Shown here piece by piece: positions 51,286 to 60,250 of a stretch of DNA of 64,000 nucleotides (within the stretch, counting starts at the first letter, position 1; every line of letters starts with the position of its first letter). Under the pieces are notes generated by a model, which was not told the origin of the DNA, ran no database searches, and saw only the letters and a program-made list of their open reading frames with translations. Origin of the DNA: Suilimivivens sp963618065. Lineage in GTDB: Bacteria > Bacillota > Clostridia > Lachnospirales > Lachnospiraceae. The stretch lies in NCBI GenBank assembly GCA_963618065.1, contig CAVERH010000008.1, positions 1 through 64,000 of the forward strand, read 5' to 3'. Made by a program: the position numbers and the translations under genes.

Positions 51286-52206
51286 ATGAAAATTGGGATT
51301 GCATTACTGATTATTGCAGTAATCATGAGTATTCTGATACTGGTATTTTCTTTTGGAATGGTTCAGTTCATTACAAAACCAAAAAAATGGTCTCTTGAGG
51401 AGTTTAAAAAACGAATCAGGGATGAGGGGGTTTCTTTCGAATGGTTTCTAAAAAGCAGACGTGAAGTGCTTAATGTGTATTCTGATTATGGGTATGAGCT
51501 GCATGGTTTTTTGATGAAGCAGGAGGAACCGACGGATCGATATGTTATCCTTACACATGGATATACGGCCAACCGGTGGGAATCGCTTGCCTATGCCAAT
51601 ATCTATTATGAACTCGGATACCATGTTTATCTTTATGATATGCGTTATCATGGAGATAATGAGGATAATGAATGCAGCTTTTGCTCCATGGGATGTTATG
51701 AGCATATGGATATTCTGGCCATAGCAGAGGAATTGCGAAGACGCTTTGGAGAAGAAATCCGGATCGGACTCCATGGTGTCAGCCTTGGTGCTTCGAGCAG
51801 TATTCTGGCACTTCGACTTTATGAGGGATTTTCTTTCTGTGTTTCAGACTGTGGATTTGCAGATTTGAAAGACCTGATGGCATATCTGGCCGGAAAATGG
51901 TTTCATCTTCCTAAGGTTATGGTATATCCGGTAAACTGGGCGTGTTTCTGCAAATATCATTTTGATTTATTGAAGATTAAACCATGGGAGGCTCTGCAGA
52001 AGAATACGGTTACACCGCTCCTTTTTATACATGGAACGGCAGATAATTTTATTCTGCCTTCCCATGCAAAAAAATTATATGATACGGCATCCTCATATAA
52101 GGAGCTGCATCATATTGATGGCGCAAAGCATGCGAGTTCCATATATAAAGCACCGGAGGAATACAAACAAATTGTGACAGCATTCCTTGCTAAAATCGGA
52201 AAATAA
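51286..52206 (+). CDS. Membrane-anchored alpha/beta hydrolase
   Basis: 306 residues. An N-terminal membrane segment (about residues 4-28) is followed by a serine hydrolase fold: THGYTANRWESLAY (oxyanion region), GLHGVSLGASSSILAL with nucleophile Ser in G-V-S-L-G, HGTADNFILP with the acid Asp, and GAKHASS with the His. It resembles YqkD-type hydrolases of Firmicutes, of unknown substrate. It follows proA by 25 bp and shares the bidirectional terminator with the polyamine operon. Confidence 0.88.
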   Translation: MKIGIALLIIAVIMSILILVFSFGMVQFITKPKKWSLEEFKKRIRDEGVSFEWFLKSRREVLNVYSDYGYELHGFLMKQEEPTDRYVILTHGYTANRWESLAYANIYYELGYHVYLYDMRYHGDNEDNECSFCSMGCYEHMDILAIAEELRRRFGEEIRIGLHGVSLGASSSILALRLYEGFSFCVSDCGFADLKDLMAYLAGKWFHLPKVMVYPVNWACFCKYHFDLLKIKPWEALQKNTVTPLLFIHGTADNFILPSHAKKLYDTASSYKELHHIDGAKHASSIYKAPEEYKQIVTAFLAKIGK

Positions 52207-52244
52207 AAAAAGATCCCACAGATGCGAAATCTATGGGATCTTTT
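52207..52244. terminator. Bidirectional terminator between hydrolase and potD
   Basis: AAAAGATCCCA (52207-52217 area) pairs with TGGGATCTTTT (52234-52244), with further AGA/TCT pairing inside. A-run and T-run on both sides let it serve the rightward hydrolase gene and the leftward pot operon. Confidence 0.85.
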
Positions 52245-52246
52245 GG

Positions 52247-53308
52247 TTACTCAGACTTTACTTCTTTCCAAAGTTCGTTATACAAAGCATCTCCGTCAGC
52301 TCCTAAATAATGGAAGGTTTCCAGATTACTATACTGGGAAAGATCGGGGAAAGCGATCGTGGAATTTTTAATATCTTCATCCTCAATTAAGTCTCTGGCC
52401 GCATCGTTCGGAGTAGAGTAGGTAATATACTCAAAATTCATTAATGCAATATCGTCACGACACATAAAATTAATGAACTTTTCTGCGTTTTCCTTATTCG
52501 GGGCATTCTTTGGAATAACCCAGGAATCAATCCAGACGTTGGTTCCTTCCTTCGGAATCACGTATTCCAGATCTTCATTTTCGCGCTGGGTATAAATGGC
52601 TTCACCGGAATAAATCACGCCGATGGCAGCTTCATTACCGATCATTTTGTCACGAACCTGATCGATGACGTAAGCCTGTACAAGCGGCTTCTGATCAATT
52701 AGGAGCTGCGTTGCTTCGTTTAATTCGTCTTCATCCAGGGTATTCATGGAGTAGCCCTTTAATTTCAGTGCAACCATGAATGCATCACGGACGGAATCCT
52801 GCATAAGAATGTTGTCGGCATATTTTTCATCCCAGAGAATGGACCAGCTGTCTACCGGTTCATCTACCATGGTCTTATTATAAAGAATACCAACCGTACC
52901 GAAGCAGTAGGGTATGGAATATTTGTTTTCGGGGTCAAATTCCTGTGACTGGTCAAAATACTGCTGGCCGATATTTTTCACGTTCGGGATATTGTCAAAG
53001 TTGATTTCCTGAAGGAGATCGTTTTCAATCAGCTTCTGGATCATGTAATCGGAAGGGCACAGAACGTCGTAAGCGGTAGTCCCGGCTTCAACCTTGGGAT
53101 ACATGATTTCATTGGTTTCATATTCGTCATAAACGATCTTGATACCGGTCTCTTCTTCAAACATGGTAATCGTGTCGGGATCGATGTATTCGCCCCAGTT
53201 GTAGACGATGACCTCGCCGTTTTCGCCGCCTGCGCCTTTTCCGCATCCGGTGAGGGCAAAGATAAGAAGAGCAGTGAGAAGTAAGACATAGATGGGTGGT
53301 TTTTTCAT
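52247..53308 (-). CDS. potD: Spermidine/putrescine-binding lipoprotein
   Basis: 353 residues. Lipobox FALTGC after a hydrophobic signal makes it membrane-tethered outside. The family start VYNWGEYIDPDTITMFEEET is typical of PotD/PotF, and the acidic binding residues are within DVLCPSDYMIQKLIENDLL and VIPKEGTNVWIDSWVIPKNA. It is the last gene of the leftward operon XRE-potA-potB-potC-potD. It delivers polyamines to the PotBC channel. Confidence 0.95.
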   Translation of the reverse strand: MKKPPIYVLLLTALLIFALTGCGKGAGGENGEVIVYNWGEYIDPDTITMFEEETGIKIVYDEYETNEIMYPKVEAGTTAYDVLCPSDYMIQKLIENDLLQEINFDNIPNVKNIGQQYFDQSQEFDPENKYSIPYCFGTVGILYNKTMVDEPVDSWSILWDEKYADNILMQDSVRDAFMVALKLKGYSMNTLDEDELNEATQLLIDQKPLVQAYVIDQVRDKMIGNEAAIGVIYSGEAIYTQRENEDLEYVIPKEGTNVWIDSWVIPKNAPNKENAEKFINFMCRDDIALMNFEYITYSTPNDAARDLIEDEDIKNSTIAFPDLSQYSNLETFHYLGADGDALYNELWKEVKSE

Positions 53309-53326
53309 AATGTTCCTCCGTATGTT

Positions 53327-54118
53327 TTATTTTGCTTTCTTTTTGGATACTTTTTTATCGGTCGGAGCCTTGTTTACTAAAATCAGAAGTACCAGAACCG
53401 TTACGAAAATGATTGTAGATAACGCATACATTTCGGGTTTGATTCCTTTTTTAACTTCGGTATATATTTTAGTGGACAGGGTATCCACTCCGGCACCTTT
53501 GGTAAAGTGGGTAATGATAAAGTCATCCAGAGACATGGTAAAGGCCATAAGGAATCCGGATAAGATTCCCGGCATGATTTCCGGAAGGACAACTTTATAA
53601 AATCCGTAAATGGGGCTGGCACCAAGATCCAGGGCTGCCTCATAAGTATAGGGATTCAATTGCTTCATTCTCGGCATAATGCTTAGAATTACATAAGGAA
53701 TGCAGAAGGTAATGTGGGCAAGTAAAATCGTGCCAAGACCGAATTTCAGACCCATGCTGATAAAGAGCAGCATCAGGGAAATACCGGTTACAATATCTGC
53801 ATTCAGCATGGGAATGTTCGTAATCCCAATGATAATTGCGCGGGAACGCTTCTTTAAATTCATAATCGCAATACAGGCAATCGTACCAATGAGGGTCGAT
53901 ACGATCGAAGCGACGAATGCAATGAGCAGGGTATTGGCAAGGGCATTCATAATGGCATCATTCTTAAATAGAGCGGTATACCATTTCGTTGTGAAGCCGC
54001 CCCATTTTGCCCTTGTTTTGCTGGCATTAAAGGAGAGCACGATCAGCGTTACAATCGGGGCATAAAGAAAGATAAAAATGAGTATTACATAAATCCTCTG
54101 TAAGGTCGTCTTAATCAT
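53327..54118 (-). CDS. potC: Polyamine ABC transporter permease PotC
   Basis: 263 residues with six membrane segments. The coupling motif EAALDLGASPIYGFYKVVLP (EAA loop) contacts PotA. The ATG overlaps the stop of potB by four bases (ATGA). Topology and length fit PotC. Confidence 0.94.
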   Translation of the reverse strand: MIKTTLQRIYVILIFIFLYAPIVTLIVLSFNASKTRAKWGGFTTKWYTALFKNDAIMNALANTLLIAFVASIVSTLIGTIACIAIMNLKKRSRAIIIGITNIPMLNADIVTGISLMLLFISMGLKFGLGTILLAHITFCIPYVILSIMPRMKQLNPYTYEAALDLGASPIYGFYKVVLPEIMPGILSGFLMAFTMSLDDFIITHFTKGAGVDTLSTKIYTEVKKGIKPEMYALSTIIFVTVLVLLILVNKAPTDKKVSKKKAK

Positions 54119-54942
54119 AAGAAGGATCCCTCCCCGTCTTTGTCAAAGATGGCAGAAAGCACCATATTGACAATGATGAACAGCATCAGAACAATAGACA
54201 GTCCGCTGCCTAAGTGCCAGTTGCTGGCCTGTGTAAATTCTTCTTCAATGACATTACCGATGAGAAGAATCTTGCTGCCTCCCAAGAGCTTACTGATTAC
54301 AAAGGTGGTAAGTGCCGGAATAAACACCATAGTGATGCCGCTGATGATGCCGGGAACGCTTAACGGAAGCGTAATTTTGAAAAATACCTGTACGTTGTTG
54401 GCGCCAAGATCCTTTGCTGCATGGATGATGTTGCGGTCGATTTTGGATAAGGCATTGTAAATCGGCAGCACCATGAAGGGCAGGAAGTTATACACCATAC
54501 CCAACACAATGGCGTAGGGAGTGTTAATGATCTTAAGCGCGGGCAGATGCAGAAAATTCAGGATGCTGTTAATGACACCTGTTTTTTCAAGAAGGGTCTG
54601 CCAGGCCATGGTACGCAGCAGGAAATTCATCCACATGGGAAGAATGAAAATCAATACGATAAAGCTGTGCTGATTCACACCCATATTGCAAAGAATCATG
54701 GCGAGCGGATAAGCAAGCAGGAGGCACAAAGCGGTAGCAATCAGGGAAAGCAGGAGAGCAAGCCACAGAGCCTTTGCATGTTCCACAGTCGTAATCGAAA
54801 TAATATTATCTAAGGTAAATGCACCGGAGCGATCGGTCAATCCGTAATAAAACACCATTCCAAGCGGAATGAGGATAAACACAATCGACCACAGAAAATA
54901 CGGTGTACCTAAAAATTTCTTCTTGAGTTGTGCGTTATTCAT
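54115..54942 (-). CDS. potB: Polyamine ABC transporter permease PotB
   Basis: 275 residues, six membrane segments. The EAA loop HAAKDLGANNVQVFFKITLP is present. The start overlaps the end of potA by eight bases. Order and length fit PotB of the spermidine/putrescine importer. Confidence 0.94.
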   Translation of the reverse strand: MNNAQLKKKFLGTPYFLWSIVFILIPLGMVFYYGLTDRSGAFTLDNIISITTVEHAKALWLALLLSLIATALCLLLAYPLAMILCNMGVNQHSFIVLIFILPMWMNFLLRTMAWQTLLEKTGVINSILNFLHLPALKIINTPYAIVLGMVYNFLPFMVLPIYNALSKIDRNIIHAAKDLGANNVQVFFKITLPLSVPGIISGITMVFIPALTTFVISKLLGGSKILLIGNVIEEEFTQASNWHLGSGLSIVLMLFIIVNMVLSAIFDKDGEGSFL

Positions 54943-56011
54943 CTAATTTCACAGCCTCCTCGTCTTCGGATACGGGCTTGTTCATGATCTGGATGTTGAA
55001 TGGATCCACATCAATGCTGACCTCGGTTCCGACAGGGAACATACCGGTAGAATGTACCAGCCATTCAAAGCCGTTGGCCATAACCTCCATTTCATAATGT
55101 ACCCCCTTGAAGATCAGGTGGGAGACCACACCCTTGATGCGGCCTTTCGAAAGATCGGTAGAAAGTACAACATCTTCGGGCCGGATTACAACATCGACCG
55201 GCTTATTGTTACCGAAACCGGTATCTACACAGGGAAATTTCACACCGAGAATGTTAACCAGCTTATCCTCAACCATCAGGGAACTGATGATATTGCTGTC
55301 TCCGATAAAGTCTGCAACGAAAGCATTTTCCGGTTCGTTATAGATCTTTTCGGGGGAACCGATCTGCTGGATATAGCCCTGATTCATAACGACGATGGTA
55401 TCGGACATGGTAAGAGCCTCTTCCTGATCGTGTGTTACATAAATAAAGGTAATGCCAAGCTCGTTTTTCAGACGGATTAATTCGTACTGCATATCCTGGC
55501 GAAGCTTTAAGTCAAGTGCACCTAACGGTTCATCGAGCAGAAGCACCTTCGGCTCATTTACAATTGCACGGGCAATCGCAATACGCTGCTGCTGACCGCC
55601 GCTTAAGGAATCCGGCATACGATGCTCGTAGCCATCCAGGTTTACCAGCTTTAAGGCATACTTGATTTTATCATCGATATAGCTTTTGGATTTGCCCTTG
55701 ATTTTCAGGCCAAAAGCAATATTCTCAGCAATTGTCATATGCGGGAAAAGAGCATATCTCTGGAATACGGTGTTTAACTGACGCTTGTTGGGAGGAAGCT
55801 TTGTGATATCCTTATCATCAAAGATGACACAGCCTGTATCCGGTGTTTCGAAACCGCCCAGAATACGCAGGGTGGTAGTCTTACCACAGCCGCTTGGACC
55901 TAAAAGGGTCAGGAACTCATTCTCACGGATATAAAGGTTTAAGTCATCGAGAACCAGTTGGTCATCGAAGGATTTGCTGATGTTTTTTAAGTCAATCAAT
56001 ACTTTGTTCAT
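54935..56011 (-). CDS. potA: Polyamine ABC transporter ATPase PotA
   Basis: 358 residues. Walker A GPSGCGKTTTLR, ABC signature LSGGQQQRIAIARAI, Walker B VLLLDEPLGALD and H-loop THDQEEALT are all present. The C-terminal TOBE-type regulatory domain has VVIRPEDVVLS. It drives polyamine import with PotBCD. It begins 21 bp after the regulator gene, so it belongs to the same operon. Confidence 0.97.
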   Translation of the reverse strand: MNKVLIDLKNISKSFDDQLVLDDLNLYIRENEFLTLLGPSGCGKTTTLRILGGFETPDTGCVIFDDKDITKLPPNKRQLNTVFQRYALFPHMTIAENIAFGLKIKGKSKSYIDDKIKYALKLVNLDGYEHRMPDSLSGGQQQRIAIARAIVNEPKVLLLDEPLGALDLKLRQDMQYELIRLKNELGITFIYVTHDQEEALTMSDTIVVMNQGYIQQIGSPEKIYNEPENAFVADFIGDSNIISSLMVEDKLVNILGVKFPCVDTGFGNNKPVDVVIRPEDVVLSTDLSKGRIKGVVSHLIFKGVHYEMEVMANGFEWLVHSTGMFPVGTEVSIDVDPFNIQIMNKPVSEDEEAVKLDE

Positions 56012-56032
56012 GGTAAGCTCCTTTTCTGTCAG

Positions 56033-56584
56033 TTAAAAGCTGGGCGGGGTGCTGACCCAGATGAGAATGGCACCGGTTTTCTGACTTGCCTGTATATAGT
56101 GGGTGGAATCGGCTTTGAAATAAAACGATTCGCCCTTTTTCACTTTAATACTCCGTTTTCCTAAGATTAGGGTGATGCTTCCCTGTAAGACATAGCCGAA
56201 TTCTTCTCCCTCATGGGGATTATCCGGATAGGTCGAACCGCCGGGAGCGAGCGTTAAACGGATCGGTTCCATCATGTTTTTCTGCGCATTGGGAATGATC
56301 CATTCAATTTTATTATGAAGCTCCTCATCGATTTTCTCAAAGTAGTCCGCTTCCTTAAAGGCAATCTGATTGTCTTCCGAATCATTAAAGAAGTCCTTCA
56401 GATCCGTTCCAAGGCAGGTGAGGATATCCAGTAAGGTTGCAATGGAGGGAGAGGTTAAATCCCGTTCCAGTTGGGAAATGAATCCCTTGGACAATTCACA
56501 CCGATCCGCAAGCTCTTCCTGGGTAAGCCCCTTCTGGATGCGGAGGTCCTTGATTTTCATTCCGATTTTGGTTGTATTATTCAT
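56033..56584 (-). CDS. XRE/cupin regulator of the pot operon
   Basis: 183 residues from ATG 56584, preceded by AGAGGCGG; an upstream in-frame start would be inside the promoter. The N-terminal helix-turn-helix (LRIQKGLTQEELADRCELSK, FISQLERDLTSPSIATLLDI) and a C-terminal cupin (PDNPHEGEEFGYVLQGSITL, KKGESFYFKADSTHYIQAS) match the PuuR-like group of polyamine-linked regulators. It heads the leftward pot operon. A perfect 7-3-7 palindrome lies just after its promoter, so I infer self-repression, with polyamine as likely effector. Confidence 0.92.
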   Translation of the reverse strand: MNNTTKIGMKIKDLRIQKGLTQEELADRCELSKGFISQLERDLTSPSIATLLDILTCLGTDLKDFFNDSEDNQIAFKEADYFEKIDEELHNKIEWIIPNAQKNMMEPIRLTLAPGGSTYPDNPHEGEEFGYVLQGSITLILGKRSIKVKKGESFYFKADSTHYIQASQKTGAILIWVSTPPSF

Positions 56585-56626
56585 AAATATCCGCCTCTGT
56601 ATCGTCAAACAAAAAGTAAACAAAAA

Positions 56627-56643
56627 GTTTAGTGCTACTAAAC
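56627..56643 (-). promoter_or_regulatory. Palindromic operator candidate of the pot operon
   Basis: GTTTAGT-GCT-ACTAAAC is a perfect 7-3-7 inverted repeat. It lies about 4-20 nt downstream of the predicted start point of the leftward promoter. Related AAAAAGTTTA and AAAAAGTAAAC sequences adjoin it on the plus strand. Confidence 0.55.
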
Positions 56644-56653
56644 ACTGATGACT

Positions 56654-56681
56654 ATTATACAAGATTGATTTGCAATGTCAA
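56654..56681 (-). promoter_or_regulatory. Promoter of the XRE-potABCD operon
   Basis: On the minus strand the -35 is a perfect TTGACA (56676-56681) and the -10 a perfect TATAAT (56654-56659), 16 bp apart. This is the closest promoter to consensus in the window, consistent with a gene needing tight repression. Confidence 0.75.
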
Positions 56682-56697
56682 TATCTTTTCCTTAATC

Positions 56698-56726
56698 TTG
56701 TTTAAAGAATTAAGTTATGGTAGAAT
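56698..56726 (+). promoter_or_regulatory. Promoter of the lactonase-like gene
   Basis: TTGTTT (56698-56703), a 17-bp spacer and TAGAAT (56721-56726) with the extended element TGG immediately before the -10. It is divergent from the pot promoter, 17 bp away. Confidence 0.6.
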
Positions 56727-56766
56727 CAAACATAATACAATTAATATGACAGGCAAGGGGCAGATT

Positions 56767-57831
56767 ATGGACAAGGATAAATATGTAGCGTATGTCTCCA
56801 GTTATACCTGGGGAAACAAGAGTAATTTCGGTATCCGGATCTACGATGTGGATATGGAAAACGGTAGAATGACCGAGAAGGATCAGGTAGAGATTACGAA
56901 TTCTTCTTATGTGACCATTTCACATAACCAGAAGTATCTGTATTCCATTACCGACTTTGGGGTAGAATCTTATGAGATTCAGAAGGATGGAGGTCTTAAG
57001 GCTATCAACCGGGCATCCATCAACGGAATGAGAGGCTGTTACCTTTCTACGGACTATGAAGATAAGTTCCTGTTCGTGGCAGGCTATCATGATGCGAAGC
57101 TTACGGTGCTCCGTGTGGCAGAGGACGGTTCCGTCGGAGAGATTACCGATGAGATTTTTCATAAGGGACTTGGAAGCATTGCAGAGCGCAATTTCCGTCC
57201 GCACATTAACTGTGTGAAGATGACAAGAGATAACCGGTATTTATGTGCCGCAGATCTGGGATTGGATCATATCGTGGTATATGAACTGAACCACTATACC
57301 GGTAAGCTGCGTCAGGTGGATATCATCCGCAGTGAGCAGGAGTCCGCACCGAGACATATGAAGTTCAGCAAGGATGGAAGGTTTCTTTATATTGTACATG
57401 AACTTAAGAATTATATTGATGTCTATCATTATTATCTGGATGAACATGACCTCCCGGTCTTTGATAAGATCCAGAATATTTCAACAGTGAACGAATACCA
57501 TGCAGGCGGAACGGCAGCCAGTGGACTGAATCTTTCTGAAGACTTTAAGTACATGGTAAGTACCAATGCAGGAGATAACAGCGTCATTCTTTATTCAATT
57601 GACCATAAAACGGGAATGCTGACGAAGATTTTCTGTCTGCCGATCAGCGGGGATTATCCGAAGGATGCAGCTCTGTTCCCGGATAACCGGCATCTGGTAT
57701 CATTGAATCATGAATCCGATACCATGACCTTCTTTACGGTGAATGTAAAGGAGAAGACACTGGTTATGAACGGGAAGGAGATCAGGGTAGACCGTCCGAA
57801 CTGCATCATTTTTTATAAACTTCCAGAGTAA
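56767..57831 (+). CDS. Beta-propeller protein of the lactonase (YkgB/Pgl-like) family
   Basis: 354 residues from ATG 56767, eight bases after AAGGGG; an earlier ATG 56746 is less well placed. It is a seven-bladed propeller of the COG2706 type. Blades are visible as repeating strands such as YVAYVSSYTWGNKSNFGIRI, KYLYSITDFGVESYEIQKDG, and DNRYLCAADLGLDHIVVYEL. Relatives are 6-phosphogluconolactonases, but many are of unknown reaction. It is monocistronic with its own promoter. Its stop is only four bases from that of the convergent aroC, and no terminator separates them. Confidence 0.85.
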   Translation: MDKDKYVAYVSSYTWGNKSNFGIRIYDVDMENGRMTEKDQVEITNSSYVTISHNQKYLYSITDFGVESYEIQKDGGLKAINRASINGMRGCYLSTDYEDKFLFVAGYHDAKLTVLRVAEDGSVGEITDEIFHKGLGSIAERNFRPHINCVKMTRDNRYLCAADLGLDHIVVYELNHYTGKLRQVDIIRSEQESAPRHMKFSKDGRFLYIVHELKNYIDVYHYYLDEHDLPVFDKIQNISTVNEYHAGGTAASGLNLSEDFKYMVSTNAGDNSVILYSIDHKTGMLTKIFCLPISGDYPKDAALFPDNRHLVSLNHESDTMTFFTVNVKEKTLVMNGKEIRVDRPNCIIFYKLPE

Positions 57832-57835
57832 TGAA

Positions 57836-58954
57836 TTAGCAGCTCTCGTCTTTTAAGATGGCGTAAAAGGTTTTTAAGTCATTGAGGCGGGAGCTCATAT
57901 TTTTCATCATTTCATCCAATAAGGTGATGGCAATCATGGATTCGACCACGACAACCGCACGGGGAACAATCACCGGATCGTGGCGTCCACGGATTGCTAT
58001 TTTTATTTCTTCCTTCTGATTGTTTACGGTATCCTGCTCGGAAAAGATCGAGGGAGTCGGCTTGACATGGGCACGCAGTACGATGGGAGAGCCGTCACTG
58101 ATGCCGCCGAGAATGCCGCCGGCGTGATTGGTCTTTTTGGCAATTCGGCCATCGCGGATTTCAAAATGGTCGTTGTTTTCCGAACCACAGCTTTTCGAAA
58201 CAGCGATACCGTCTCCGATTTCTACGGCTTTTACAGCACCGATGGACATGACTGCCTTGGAAAGGTTCGCATCAAGCTTTTCAAAAACAGGATCGCCGAT
58301 TCCTGCGGGAACGCCGGTAACCTGGCATTCGATGACACCGCCGGCGGAATCCTGGCGGCTCATGCATTCCTGCAGATAAGTAAGCGCCTGCTCATCGGCA
58401 GAATAATCCGGCATACAGGTAGCGGTGTTACGGATGGCTTCTTCGTTAAACTGATCCACGGAAACCGTAACCGGTCCGATCGAACGGGTATAAGCAAGAA
58501 TATGAATTCCCATTTCATTTAAAATTTTGGAGGCAATTGCGCCTGCTGCCACACGCCCGATGGTTTCGCGTCCGGAAGAGCGGCCGCCGCCACGGTAATC
58601 CCGGAAGCCGTACTTGGTATCATAGGTATAGTCCGCATGTCCCGGACGATAGCAGTTGGCAATCTGGCTGTAATCCGAAGAACGCTGGGACGTATTGGGT
58701 ACGAGAAGGGCAATCGGTGTGCCGGTCGTTTTTCCTTCAAAAACGCCGGAGAGAATCTGGACGGCATCCGCTTCCTTACGGGGGGTGGAAATGGAACTCT
58801 GTCCGGGCTTACGCCGGTCTAAGAACGCCTGGATATCGGAAGGGGTAAGAGTTAATCCTGCGGGACATCCGTCAATGACGACGCCGAGGGCCTCGCCGTG
58901 GGATTCCCCAAAAGTGGTAATCGAAAATAAAGTTCCGAAAGTTGATCCTGCCAT
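57836..58954 (-). CDS. aroC: Chorismate synthase
   Basis: 372 residues from ATG 58954, preceded by GATGAGGAT; ATG 58969 would leave no site. It makes chorismate from EPSP with reduced FMN. Family signatures are GESHGEALGVVIDGCPAG near the N-terminus, the central GGGRSSGRETIGRVAAGAIA and, near the C-terminus, a RHDPVIVPRAVVVVE stretch. Full length. Its neighbours are unrelated, so it is a stand-alone aro gene. Confidence 0.97.
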   Translation of the reverse strand: MAGSTFGTLFSITTFGESHGEALGVVIDGCPAGLTLTPSDIQAFLDRRKPGQSSISTPRKEADAVQILSGVFEGKTTGTPIALLVPNTSQRSSDYSQIANCYRPGHADYTYDTKYGFRDYRGGGRSSGRETIGRVAAGAIASKILNEMGIHILAYTRSIGPVTVSVDQFNEEAIRNTATCMPDYSADEQALTYLQECMSRQDSAGGVIECQVTGVPAGIGDPVFEKLDANLSKAVMSIGAVKAVEIGDGIAVSKSCGSENNDHFEIRDGRIAKKTNHAGGILGGISDGSPIVLRAHVKPTPSIFSEQDTVNNQKEEIKIAIRGRHDPVIVPRAVVVVESMIAITLLDEMMKNMSSRLNDLKTFYAILKDESC

Positions 58955-59002
58955 AGGTATTATCCTCATCTTTTCTGTAAAAATTCATATTTAAACAGAT
59001 AC

Positions 59003-59031
59003 AGTATATAAAAAAACAGAATAACTGACAA
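59003..59031 (-). promoter_or_regulatory. aroC promoter
   Basis: Minus strand TTGTCA (59026-59031), 17 bp, TATACT (59003-59008). The leader to ATG 58954 is about 40 nt. Confidence 0.6.
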
Positions 59032-59038
59032 GTTTCTA

Positions 59039-59067
59039 TTGTAAAAAAAACAGGTTTTATGTAAAAT
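59039..59067 (+). promoter_or_regulatory. Promoter of the VanY-like gene
   Basis: TTGTAA (59039-59044), 17 bp, TAAAAT (59062-59067), diverging from the aroC promoter 8 bp away. Confidence 0.5.
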
Positions 59068-59097
59068 AGTTATGTATACCAAAGAAGGGGAAGAAAA

Positions 59098-60180
59098 ATG
59101 AAAAAAAATTTCCGGGAAAGAACAAGAGACTTTTTTATAAAAATAGGTCATAAGAATGCATTTTTACGTGTTCTGGCAATGATCGGTCTGGTGATTTCCC
59201 TTCTCATTTTCCGGTTTATAGAGTATTGCCGTACCGGCGGAAAACGGTTTGCCTGTGCATTATTCATTTTATGCTGCTTTTTTACAGGAAACAGTTTTGC
59301 TTATCCGGTATTTAATATCGACAGGGGATTTATTACGGAAGAAAAAACGGAGCTTTCGATTGCGCAGGAATCAGATATTTCCTTTGCGCAGGGAACAGAA
59401 GCCGCAGAAGAGGGATTGACGGAGGAAGAACTGGTACAGGAAGCCGAAGGGTTTGACGATGCGGATTATCATAATCTGGAGCAGACCGATAAGTATTTGG
59501 TGGATGATATCCTGAATGAAAATCAGGATCTTCTTACTAAGGAAGAAGAACAAAGGGAAGATACAGAACTGTCGGAAGAACAGACAGAGGATATTGAATT
59601 TGACGAGAAAGACTGGAAGATCATACTGATTAACAAGCAGCATCCCATTCCGGAGGACTATACCTTCACCCTTGGCAATATCAAGACCATGAAGGGAACC
59701 ATGAAGTGTGACGAACGCATCATTGAAGAACTGTTATCCATGATGCAGAATGCCAAGAAGGATGGGGTGAATCTGGCAATCTGTTCCCCGTATCGTGATC
59801 TGAAGTATCAGGAACTGTTGTTTGACCGCAAAATTGTGAATTATATGGATAAGGGCATGTCTTATCTGGAGGCATATAAGCTGGCATCCCAGGCAGTTAC
59901 GCTGCCGGGGGCAAGTGAGCATCAGGTGGGACTGGCGATTGATATTGTCTGTGATACCTATCAGCTTCTGGATGAGGGCTTCGGAGATACGGATGCCGGA
60001 ATCTGGTTATCGGAGCATTGCAGTGAGTATGGTTTTATCCTGCGCTATCCGAAGGGAAAAGAATACATCACCAGTATTGAATATGAGCCGTGGCATTTCC
60101 GGTATGTCGGAAAGGATGCGGCAGCCATTATTATGGAACAGGGGCTGTGTCTCGAGGAATTCTGGGATCAGTATCTGTAA
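59098..60180 (+). CDS. VanY-type D-alanyl-D-alanine carboxypeptidase
   Basis: 360 residues. Two hydrophobic N-terminal segments (about residues 20-42 and 51-66) anchor or export it; an acidic linker (residues 80-165) follows. The peptidase_M15 domain has the zinc motif SEHQVGLAIDIV (S-x-H-x6-D) and the second EPWHFRYVG with catalytic Glu/His. It trims the last D-Ala from peptidoglycan stem peptides. No vanX, vanA or vanRS neighbours are present, so a wall-remodelling role is likelier than vancomycin resistance. GGGGAAG lies upstream of ATG 59098. Confidence 0.9.
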   Translation: MKKNFRERTRDFFIKIGHKNAFLRVLAMIGLVISLLIFRFIEYCRTGGKRFACALFILCCFFTGNSFAYPVFNIDRGFITEEKTELSIAQESDISFAQGTEAAEEGLTEEELVQEAEGFDDADYHNLEQTDKYLVDDILNENQDLLTKEEEQREDTELSEEQTEDIEFDEKDWKIILINKQHPIPEDYTFTLGNIKTMKGTMKCDERIIEELLSMMQNAKKDGVNLAICSPYRDLKYQELLFDRKIVNYMDKGMSYLEAYKLASQAVTLPGASEHQVGLAIDIVCDTYQLLDEGFGDTDAGIWLSEHCSEYGFILRYPKGKEYITSIEYEPWHFRYVGKDAAAIIMEQGLCLEEFWDQYL

Positions 60181-60250
60181 GAACTGCTTTATTTAGTATG
60201 TACGGCCAATATAACAGAAATATATAGGATAGAAAGGTTTATAAATAATT

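Noticed and set aside
59098..60180. Vancomycin-resistance locus
   Set aside because: VanY-type peptidase alone; no vanH/A/X or VanRS genes in the vicinity.
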